The translations under genes and the position numbers were made by a program. A stretch of 13,401 nucleotides of DNA, from positions 2,979 to 16,379 of the forward strand of contig DPKU01000210.1 in the NCBI GenBank assembly GCA_003542355.1, read 5' to 3'. The stretch comes from Clostridiales bacterium (GTDB lineage Bacteria > Bacillota > Clostridia > Peptostreptococcales > Anaerovoracaceae). The notes under the pieces were generated by a model. It searched no databases and was not told the DNA's origin. It saw only the letters and a program-made list of their open reading frames with translations. Positions 5,902 through 12,054 of the stretch are shown one piece after another. Every line of letters begins with the position of its first letter. The stretch's first letter is position 1.

Positions 5902-7413
5902 ATGAGCGATCATAAAAAACTCACCAACGAAGTCGGAGCTCCTGTACCCGACAATGAAAATTCCATCACTGCGGGGCCCCGGGGTCCGGTGGCAATGCAA
6001 GACGTTTGGCTGATGGAAAAAATGGCCCACTTCAACAGAGAAGTCATCCCCGAGCGCCGCATGCACGCCAAAGGTTGGGGCGCCTACGGCAAACTGACTG
6101 TCACCCACGATATTTCACAGTACACCAAAGCGAAAGTCCTCCAACCCGGTGCAGAAACTGATTTGTTCATCCGATTCTCCACTGTTGCAGGAGAACGTGG
6201 CGCTGCAGACTGTGAACGGGACATTCGCGGCACCGCCGTCAAGTTCTATACGGAAGAAGGCAACTGGGATCTGGTAGGCAACAACACTCCTACCTTCTTT
6301 ATTCGGGATGTACACAACTTTTCAGACCTGAATCGAGCTGTGAAACGAGATCCCCGTACCGGCCGGCGCTCTGCGCAAAACAACTGGGATTACTGGACGC
6401 TGCTGCCCGAATGTTTCCATCAGGTGACCGTGGTCATGAGCGATCGGGGCATCCCCGCTTCTTTCCGCAACATGCATTTCTTCGGAGAGCATACCTATTC
6501 CTTCTACAATGAAATGAACGAGCGGGTCTGGTGCAAATTTCACTTCAAAACCCAGCAGGGCATCAAGAATCTCACCAACAAGGAAGCCGCTGAAATCAAC
6601 GGCAAGGATAGAGAGTACCACGGCAAAGATCTCTATGAAGCCATCGAAAAGGGCGACTATCCCAAATGGACCATGTATGTACAGATCATGACCGAAGAGC
6701 AGGCAAAAAATCATTACGAAAATCCTTTCGATATCACTAAAATCTGGCGCCATGCGGAATACCCCCTCATCGAGGTGGGTGTTTTGGAACTGAATCGGAA
6801 TCCGGAAAACTTCTTTGCTGAAGTGGAGCAAGCCGCTTTTACCCCTGCCCATGTGGTGCCAGGAATCGGCTTCAGTCCCGACAGGTTCCTGCAGGGCAGA
6901 CTGTTTTCCTATGGGGATGCACAACGCTATCGTCTCGGTGTGAATCACAATCAAATTCCTGTCAACAAGGCGAAGGTCGAAGTGAACGAGTACCATCGTG
7001 ACGGCGCCATGCGTGTGGATGGCAACTACGGCGGGGCACCGGCTTATACACCCAACAGTTACGGTGTCTGGACGGCCCAGCCCGAAGTGATGGAGCCTCC
7101 TCTTGACCTGGAAGGCGCCATGTTCCGCTACGATCCCAAGGACGATCCCACCGACGACTGCTTCCGGGCAGGCGGCGACCTTTGGCGTGTAATGAATGAA
7201 GATCAAAAACAGGTCCTGATCGAGAACACCGCGGAAGACATGTCCAGCGTGACTGAAAATATTAAATATCGGCACGCAGCGCATTGTTATCTGGCAGATC
7301 CGGAATATGGCCGCCGCTTTACAGAAGCAGCCGGCCTGGACATGAACAAAGTGATCGAACTTTCCAAGCTGGACCACCAAAGCTTGAACCAGGCGACTCT
7401 GCCCGAGGCGTAG
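5902..7413 (+). CDS. katA: Monofunctional haem catalase (KatA type)
   Basis: This 503-residue enzyme breaks hydrogen peroxide into water and oxygen in the cytoplasm. The ATG at 5902 follows AAAGGAG at a good distance. The key residues are all present. His55 lies in RRMHAKGWGAYG (distal histidine). Asn127 lies in LVGNNTPTFFIRD (distal asparagine). Tyr337 lies in RLFSYGDAQRYRLG (proximal haem ligand), with Arg333 helping it. The length fits the small-subunit, clade-3 catalases of Firmicutes; there is no C-terminal flavodoxin-like extension as in large-subunit enzymes. The GWGAYG form after His55 (many have GSGA) is known in the family. It is the middle gene of the DUF454-catalase-Fur operon and should be induced by peroxide through the encoded repressor. 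The enzyme looks intact and active. Confidence 0.97.
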   Translation: MSDHKKLTNEVGAPVPDNENSITAGPRGPVAMQDVWLMEKMAHFNREVIPERRMHAKGWGAYGKLTVTHDISQYTKAKVLQPGAETDLFIRFSTVAGERGAADCERDIRGTAVKFYTEEGNWDLVGNNTPTFFIRDVHNFSDLNRAVKRDPRTGRRSAQNNWDYWTLLPECFHQVTVVMSDRGIPASFRNMHFFGEHTYSFYNEMNERVWCKFHFKTQQGIKNLTNKEAAEINGKDREYHGKDLYEAIEKGDYPKWTMYVQIMTEEQAKNHYENPFDITKIWRHAEYPLIEVGVLELNRNPENFFAEVEQAAFTPAHVVPGIGFSPDRFLQGRLFSYGDAQRYRLGVNHNQIPVNKAKVEVNEYHRDGAMRVDGNYGGAPAYTPNSYGVWTAQPEVMEPPLDLEGAMFRYDPKDDPTDDCFRAGGDLWRVMNEDQKQVLIENTAEDMSSVTENIKYRHAAHCYLADPEYGRRFTEAAGLDMNKVIELSKLDHQSLNQATLPEA

Positions 7414-7447
7414 TAAGCGCATCCATGCAGCAAGGAAGTATTGTTCG

Positions 7448-7837
7448 ATGAAGCAGCAGCGAAACACAAAACAGCGCCAGATGATCCTGGATGCAGTTCA
7501 AACCCGCCTTGACCATCCTACTGCGGATCAAATCTACCTGGATGTGCGGACGATCGACAAAAGGATCAGCCGGGGTACCGTCTACCGCAATCTGAATGTA
7601 TTGACCGGGCAAGGGAAAATATCCCATGTGAAGCTGCCCCAAACGGATCGGTTCGAGGCCGATGCAAAACTTCACTATCATTTGATTTGCACAAAATGCG
7701 GAGCCGTCTGTGACGCGCCGCTGCCGTATCAAAAGGAACTTGACGAAATGGCAAGCGCCCATACCGACTATCAAATCCTGCGGCATCGCACCTTCTTCGA
7801 AGGGATCTGTCCTGCGTGCCAAAAGAAAAAGGACTGA
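7448..7837 (+). CDS. perR: PerR-type Fur-family metalloregulator
   Basis: This 129-residue repressor starts at the ATG at 7448, after AAGGAAG. The N-terminal winged helix spans 1-70, with HPTADQIY (23-30) and SRGTVYRNLNVL (41-52) as recognition region. The C-terminal half has HYH (76-78) and two CxxC pairs, Cys81/84 and Cys121/124, for the structural zinc. By hand alignment with Bacillus PerR the peroxide-sensing iron site is His23 (His37), Glu70 (Asp85), His76, His78 and Asp89 (Asp104). Asp at the last position is the mark of peroxide-sensing PerR rather than Fur; Glu at the second is unusual. It is about 15 residues shorter at the N-terminus than Bacillus PerR. As last gene of the catalase operon it probably represses that operon and itself. 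The gene symbol is functional, not proven orthology. Confidence 0.85.
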   Translation: MKQQRNTKQRQMILDAVQTRLDHPTADQIYLDVRTIDKRISRGTVYRNLNVLTGQGKISHVKLPQTDRFEADAKLHYHLICTKCGAVCDAPLPYQKELDEMASAHTDYQILRHRTFFEGICPACQKKKD

Positions 7838-7851
7838 TCACACAGTCCTTT
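7828..7851 (+). terminator. Hairpin over the Fur-gene stop codon
   Basis: AAAGGACTG (7828-7836) pairs with CAGTCCTTT (7843-7851) around a 6-base loop. The stop codon is inside. There is no separate T run beyond the stem, so it may protect the 3' end or act together with the next hairpin. Confidence 0.4.
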
Positions 7852-7856
7852 CCTGC

Positions 7857-7893
7857 AAGCACAAAATTCCCCGTTTCGGGGAATTTTGTGCTT
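7857..7893. terminator. Perfect 16-bp bidirectional hairpin between convergent operons
   Basis: Positions 7857-7872 pair without mismatch to 7878-7893 around a GTTTC loop. AT-rich ends make short T runs in both directions. It lies between the Fur gene (plus) and the diguanylate cyclase gene (minus); the cyclase stop codon begins at its edge. It is most likely the shared transcription stop. Confidence 0.7.
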
Positions 7894-9872
7894 TACGTCC
7901 GTTCAGGCCCTTCTGACGAACCGGCATCCTGAGCGCGCAGTGTACTGATAATGGAGCGCAGGATCTCGTCCCGTAAACCGTCACTATTGACTTCCTTCTT
8001 CCGATACATAGCACTTTCTGCTCTTCGCAGCACGTCACGTGCAGACTGGTTTGCATCGACTTTCGTCTCCCAGCCAAAAGATATGGATACTGGCACATCC
8101 ACGATATGGACCTCTTCCAAACGGGAATCAATGCGTTTGAGGATCGCTTCCGTCGTTTCCGTTGTTGTGTGAGGCATCATCACCACGAATTCGTCACCAC
8201 CGACACGGGTGATCACATCCTGGGGACGGCATTCGGCCTTTAGTGTCTCTGCAACGTTTTGGATCAGTTCGTCTCCGCGATCATGGCCATAGGCGTCATT
8301 GATCATCTTCAGACCATTGACGTCGGCATAGACAAAGGACAGTGGCAAATTGCCTTCGATATCGATCCTCTGCAGTTCTTCTTCGAAGTAGCGCCGATTG
8401 TACAAGCCTGTCAGATGATCGTGATAACTGAGGTACTCGATGTACCGCTGCTTCTCTTTCCGTTCGCTAAAATCTCTGAAAACCAGCACGCAACCGATCA
8501 AAACACCGCCGGAATCTCTGATCGGCGCTGCCGTATCCTCGACGGGCACTTCGTCGCCATTCTTCGTAATCAGGAGCGTGTGATTGGCAAGCTCAACGAT
8601 CTCGCCTGTCTTGTAGACTTCTGTCACCGGATTCTCGACAGGATCCCTCGTGTATTCGTTGATGATATTGAATATGATTTCCAGTGGCTTTCCCGCAGCT
8701 TCTTCCAGGCTCCACCCTGTCAGCATTTGCGCAACCGGATTTAAAAATTGGATGCGCCCGTCGATGCCTACGGTGATCACCCCGTCACCAACGGAGATCA
8801 ATGTAGCCTGGAGCTTTTCCCTGCTTTCGATCAGTTCCCCCTGGCTCGTTTCGATTCTCTTCAGCAGGCTGTTGATGGCCTTGCGCAAATAGGAAAATTC
8901 ATCGATTCCGCTGTCCGGGATCCGAATCGACTCAAAATCAGTCACATCGATGGATCGGACATCGTGCATCAGACTGTTTAATGGCTCCGCGACATGCCGG
9001 CCCAGCAGCATGAATAAAATGAGACTTACCAGAATACTGCCCAGAGTATTGAGTATGGAGAAATCGACGACTTCCCGCATTCCGGAAGTGTAGAGCGTGC
9101 GCGGCATCGTCATGGAAACCACGACAGAAGATGAGCGCTCGTAAAGATTGGGGATCGCAAGCTGAATGCTGATGGAGTCCGAGGACTCTTTCAGGTACTC
9201 TTGTCCTATGATGATCGGCTCGATGCTCTGTTCGAGACGTCCGCTATCGGAAATAACACTGATCGCTTCGATGCTGCAGTCTGATATGTTTTCCATGTCT
9301 GCCATCAGCTGATCGTCGATGAGCCGGCCGAAGATCAAGGTTCCGGTGGCCTCCTCCGCAATCAAAGAATCGGTTACATCAGACGATGCGATAAAATAGA
9401 ATTGTGTTCCTATCCTGATGATCCCGGAAGTATCGTCTGCATGCGCCGAAAAGGTAATCGCATGCCCAATATCTGCGGAGAAATCCTCCGGAAATTCAGA
9501 GAATGACTCCGTTTCGAACACATAATATTGCTGATATAAAACCGTCTCGCTGCGATCCAGAATGATCATAAAACTGAGATCGAGATAGTCGTAGGTGCTC
9601 TCCGTCATGTTCAGCGCCACATATTCGGGATTACGTCCAAGAATAAATTGATTGGTGTCGTCCCAATGCCCCCAGTCATTGACGCTGCCCACATACTTAT
9701 TGGATCTTTCATTGACATACGAAGAAATATTTTCCGCGGCAGAATGGACCTGGATGTTTTCGTGCTCCAAGACATGATTATGAAAAAAAATACCAAAGGT
9801 CACATTGATCATGATAATGATCAGGATCAATACCGGTATCACCGTCAATGCAACTTTATGCTTTATTTTCAT
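7893..9872 (-). CDS. CHASE4-HAMP-PAS-GGDEF diguanylate cyclase, probable remnant of a GGDEF/HD-GYP protein
   Basis: A 659-residue membrane sensor that should make cyclic di-GMP. Order: membrane segment 8-30; extracellular CHASE4 domain about 35-265 with the signature DWGHWDDTNQF (66-76); membrane segment about 271-290; HAMP about 291-345; PAS about 350-472 (LQATLISVGDGVITVGIDGRI); GGDEF from about 478. The active motif GGDEF is at 558-562. The inhibitory site RPQD (549-552) sits five residues before it, as in feedback-controlled enzymes. Metal-binding ADVNGLK..ND is at 516-525. The tail (633-659, LRDEILRSIISTL...GPERT) resembles the linker and first residues of HD-GYP domains, then stops. GAGG lies 8 bases before the ATG. 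The start overlaps the stop of the FMN-binding gene as ATGA, so translation is coupled. Confidence 0.93.
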   Translation of the reverse strand: MKIKHKVALTVIPVLILIIIMINVTFGIFFHNHVLEHENIQVHSAAENISSYVNERSNKYVGSVNDWGHWDDTNQFILGRNPEYVALNMTESTYDYLDLSFMIILDRSETVLYQQYYVFETESFSEFPEDFSADIGHAITFSAHADDTSGIIRIGTQFYFIASSDVTDSLIAEEATGTLIFGRLIDDQLMADMENISDCSIEAISVISDSGRLEQSIEPIIIGQEYLKESSDSISIQLAIPNLYERSSSVVVSMTMPRTLYTSGMREVVDFSILNTLGSILVSLILFMLLGRHVAEPLNSLMHDVRSIDVTDFESIRIPDSGIDEFSYLRKAINSLLKRIETSQGELIESREKLQATLISVGDGVITVGIDGRIQFLNPVAQMLTGWSLEEAAGKPLEIIFNIINEYTRDPVENPVTEVYKTGEIVELANHTLLITKNGDEVPVEDTAAPIRDSGGVLIGCVLVFRDFSERKEKQRYIEYLSYHDHLTGLYNRRYFEEELQRIDIEGNLPLSFVYADVNGLKMINDAYGHDRGDELIQNVAETLKAECRPQDVITRVGGDEFVVMMPHTTTETTEAILKRIDSRLEEVHIVDVPVSISFGWETKVDANQSARDVLRRAESAMYRKKEVNSDGLRDEILRSIISTLRAQDAGSSEGPERT

Positions 9873-10267
9873 CGATGAACCTCGATATTCAAAGCATCGC
9901 TGATCGCCAGCAATATGGCTTTACTGCTGTAGGTTGCCCCGGACACTGCGTCCACCTGCAGCGTTTGTGCTTCCACAACGCTCCCGATGATCGTCTCCGC
10001 CGGCGCGCCCTGCCCGTTCGTATGCTTCAGCAGCGCAATATCCGCGATTTGATGATTGCTGACAGTCACGCGTACTTCTACGTCTATGGGCGTTGCTTTG
10101 TAGTCACCATCGTAGCTGCCGTCTTCGACCTGTGACAGGTCGATTTGAGGGATCTCTGCGGCATCCAGCGCCGCCATGCCCTGATTGATGTTCTGCAGCA
10201 CAATAAACCCGACGATGCCGACGACGACCAGGAGGATCAACAGGGCAATGATGATTTTCTTTATCAT
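9869..10267 (-). CDS. Membrane-anchored FMN-binding domain protein
   Basis: A 132-residue protein with an ATG at 10267 after GAGGAG. Residues 5-24 are one hydrophobic segment (uncleaved anchor or signal), placing the rest outside the membrane. The FMN-binding domain covers about 47-128: EDGSYDGDYKATPIDVEVRVTVSNHQIADI, then the attachment motif DAVSGAT (106-112) followed by YSSKAIL. D-(A/G)-x-(S/T)-G-A-(T/S) is the known flavinylation signal, where ApbE links FMN through a phosphoester to the last Thr/Ser; here that would be Thr112. It probably shuttles electrons at the outer face of the membrane, as in Rnf/Nqr-like and extracellular electron systems. ApbE is not in the window. It is the first gene of a two-gene operon and is translationally coupled to the diguanylate cyclase. 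Confidence 0.9.
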   Translation of the reverse strand: MIKKIIIALLILLVVVGIVGFIVLQNINQGMAALDAAEIPQIDLSQVEDGSYDGDYKATPIDVEVRVTVSNHQIADIALLKHTNGQGAPAETIIGSVVEAQTLQVDAVSGATYSSKAILLAISDALNIEVHR

Positions 10268-10304
10268 AATAACTCCTCAATACTGTAACTTTGGGGCTTT
10301 TATT

Positions 10305-10333
10305 ATTAAACTACGTATTTGGTAGGAATGCAA
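10305..10333 (-). promoter_or_regulatory. Promoter of the FMN-protein-diguanylate cyclase operon
   Basis: On the minus strand TTGCAT (10333-10328) and TTTAAT (10310-10305) are 17 bases apart, about 38 bases before the FMN-protein ATG. It is back to back with the EamA promoter, with 8 bases between the two -35 boxes. Shared control is therefore possible. Confidence 0.6.
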
Positions 10334-10341
10334 ATAAAACC

Positions 10342-10370
10342 TTCCACAAACAGGTAAATTATGTTTTAAT
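10342..10370 (+). promoter_or_regulatory. Promoter of the EamA-methyltransferase operon
   Basis: TTCCAC (10342-10347) is followed after 17 bases by TTTAAT (10365-10370), with TG one base before it (extended -10). Transcription would begin near 10377, about 42 bases before the ATG. Confidence 0.6.
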
Positions 10371-10418
10371 CTATGAGAAGTATTTGATGCATTATGATCA
10401 AGATCGCGAGATAATATT

Positions 10419-11312
10419 ATGAAATGGAAAGACAGCTTTCATCCATACGCCCTCATCACCGTCATTTTCTGGTCCCTGTCCTACGTCTTAACGCGGCTTG
10501 CCCTGGAATATTTTTCTCCCTTTTCGATCGGCTTTCTGCGCTACTTTTTCGCCTCGCTTGCGCTTGTGATCGTAGCCGTTTCCACAAAGATGAAACTGCC
10601 GCACAAGTCTGATCTTGTCTGGTTCATCGCTGCCGGAGCCCTGGGGTTTTTTCTTTACATGATCACATTCAACATGGGCTTGACTACCGTCACCGCCTCC
10701 ACCAGCAGCGTGGTAATTGCAACAGTACCCGTAATGACCGCATTGTTTGCCCTTTTCTTTTATAAAGAGACCTTGCGCTCCTTTCAATGGATCGCCATTC
10801 TGATCGAATTTATCGGTGTGGTGGTCCTGACGTTGATGAACGGCGCTTTCTCAATCAACATCGGATTGTTCTGGCTCTTCGGTGCGGCCCTGTCACTGAG
10901 CCTTTATAACCTTGTTCAGCGAAAGTTGACAAAGGCATACACCGCGCTGCAGGCTTCCACGTTCAGCATTTTTTTCGGTACGCTCATGCTGACGCTCTTT
11001 CTTCCCGGCACCCTGCGGGAAATGCCGAGTGCGCCTGTGATGCCGTATATCCATATTGCGATCATGGGGATTTGCTCCAGCGCAGCCGCTTACGTTGCTT
11101 GGGCAAAAGCTTTCTCCAAAGCAAAACAAACCTCCCAGGTGAGCAACTATATGTTCTTGACGCCATTTCTGACCACCCTGCTCGGTTTTCTGATGGCAGG
11201 TGAAGTGCCGGACCGTGCCACCGTATTGGGCGGCGGGATCATATTGCTGGGCGTGCTGGTCTTCAACTTTGGAGGTAAACTATGCCGATCGGGATCCCAC
11301 AATGAGCAATGA
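10419..11312 (+). CDS. EamA-family (drug/metabolite) transporter
   Basis: This 297-residue membrane protein of the DMT superfamily has ten predicted helices in two EamA repeats of five. The first repeat (about 8-140) includes FWSLSYVLTRLALEYFSPF and the conserved GLTTVTASTSSVVIATVPVMTALFALFFYKE. The second (about 150-290) includes AYVAWAKAFSKAKQTSQVSNYMFLTPFLTTLLGFLMAGE and ends GGGIILLGVLVFNF. Length and layout are typical. Such carriers export or exchange amino acids, nucleotides or toxic metabolites, and the cargo cannot be told. The ribosome site before the ATG is weak (GCGAG), suggesting modest expression. The last 11 bases overlap the next gene, so the carrier and the methyltransferase are probably made together. 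Confidence 0.92.
   Translation: MKWKDSFHPYALITVIFWSLSYVLTRLALEYFSPFSIGFLRYFFASLALVIVAVSTKMKLPHKSDLVWFIAAGALGFFLYMITFNMGLTTVTASTSSVVIATVPVMTALFALFFYKETLRSFQWIAILIEFIGVVVLTLMNGAFSINIGLFWLFGAALSLSLYNLVQRKLTKAYTALQASTFSIFFGTLMLTLFLPGTLREMPSAPVMPYIHIAIMGICSSAAAYVAWAKAFSKAKQTSQVSNYMFLTPFLTTLLGFLMAGEVPDRATVLGGGIILLGVLVFNFGGKLCRSGSHNEQ
11271..11305 (+). other. Seven-codon reading frame with its own ribosome site, coupled to the methyltransferase start
   Basis: GGAGG (11271-11275) stands 6 bases before an ATG at 11282. The frame codes MPIGIPQ and its stop TGA (11303-11305) overlaps the methyltransferase ATG (11302-11304) as ATGA. The methyltransferase itself has no good ribosome site, so reinitiation after this short frame is an attractive route. 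It lies inside the end of the EamA gene in another frame and may be chance. Confidence 0.4.
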
Positions 11313-11982
11313 ATGCAAAATCTGCGGCAGCACGACCCTGCGAATCGAAACCCGCATCAGAAAGCGCGCCTCGCTCCGGTCCTACCGACGCTGCCCCGCA
11401 TGTGAATATATTTTTTTGGATGATGCGTTTCGCTTATCCCCCGAAGACGAATTCAACGAATATGAGCGGCATCAAAACTCGATTGAAGATCCCAGATATG
11501 TGGCATTTTTCGAAGGGTTCATCAAAGATGCGATCATTAGTCATACCTCAAAAAAAGAGATGCGCTGTCTTGATTTTGGCAGTGGACCCTCACCGGTACT
11601 GGCGCAGCTTCTGGAACGCAAATTCGGCTGGACTGTGGACCTGTACGATAAATTTTATGCATCATCAGAAATATATCGAGGAAACACCTACGACCTGATC
11701 ACCGCCACCGAAGTCGTCGAACACCTGAATGATCCAATGCATTACTTTCGATTGTTCAAGGACTTGCTCAAGCCGAATGGCATACTCAGCATCATGACGC
11801 TCTTCCACCCAAAATGCGATGCGGAATTCATGAAATGGTACTATCCGCGAGACCCAAGCCACATCTCCTTTTATACACCCAAAACGATGGAAGTCATCGC
11901 AGCACACCTGGGCTTTCAGATCCTTTTCTGTGATGATCTTCGCTATATTACGCTATCACGCACCGATGACCAAATCAAATAA
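11302..11982 (+). CDS. Class I SAM-dependent methyltransferase with N-terminal zinc ribbon
   Basis: A 226-residue protein starting at the ATG at 11302. The frame is open further upstream inside the EamA gene but loses the family's N-terminus. Residues 5-34 form a four-cysteine zinc ribbon (CKIC at 5-8, CPAC at 31-34). Then comes a Rossmann methyltransferase fold: motif I CLDFGSGPSPVLAQLL (89-104); acidic end of strand 2 at DLYD (113-116); TYDLITATEVVEHLNDP (129-145), the motif IV region; and LLKPNGILSIMT (155-166). This combination is the Methyltransf_23 type often found with sugar or cell-surface biosynthesis genes. The H-P-K-C-D and YYPRDPSHISFYTP stretch (169-192) is typical of that group. 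It overlaps the EamA gene by 11 bases. The substrate is unknown; the pairing suggests the transporter moves a related metabolite, which is inference. Confidence 0.87.
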   Translation: MSNECKICGSTTLRIETRIRKRASLRSYRRCPACEYIFLDDAFRLSPEDEFNEYERHQNSIEDPRYVAFFEGFIKDAIISHTSKKEMRCLDFGSGPSPVLAQLLERKFGWTVDLYDKFYASSEIYRGNTYDLITATEVVEHLNDPMHYFRLFKDLLKPNGILSIMTLFHPKCDAEFMKWYYPRDPSHISFYTPKTMEVIAAHLGFQILFCDDLRYITLSRTDDQIK

Positions 11983-12015
11983 ACGCCCCGACGCAATGAA
12001 TGCCGGGGCGTTTTT
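11981..12015. terminator. Strong bidirectional terminator
   Basis: AAACGCCCCG (11981-11990) pairs with CGGGGCGTTT (12004-12013) as a perfect 10-bp stem around a 13-base loop. TTTTT follows on the plus strand and TTTATTTGATTTG on the minus strand. It serves both the methyltransferase gene and the convergent substrate-binding protein gene. Confidence 0.9.
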
Positions 12016-12054
12016 CATGAATGTGGTCAAACGGCAAGCACTGGAAATGTAGAA

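Noticed and set aside
6322..7467. Long open frame of 381 codons on the minus strand opposite the catalase gene
   Set aside because: It is an antisense shadow of a clearly coding catalase gene, has no family pattern or ribosome site, and overlaps the catalase gene almost fully.
11200..11301. Earlier start for the methyltransferase inside the EamA gene
   Set aside because: The extra 34 residues are an out-of-frame reading of the EamA end and do not resemble the zinc-ribbon start of the family.
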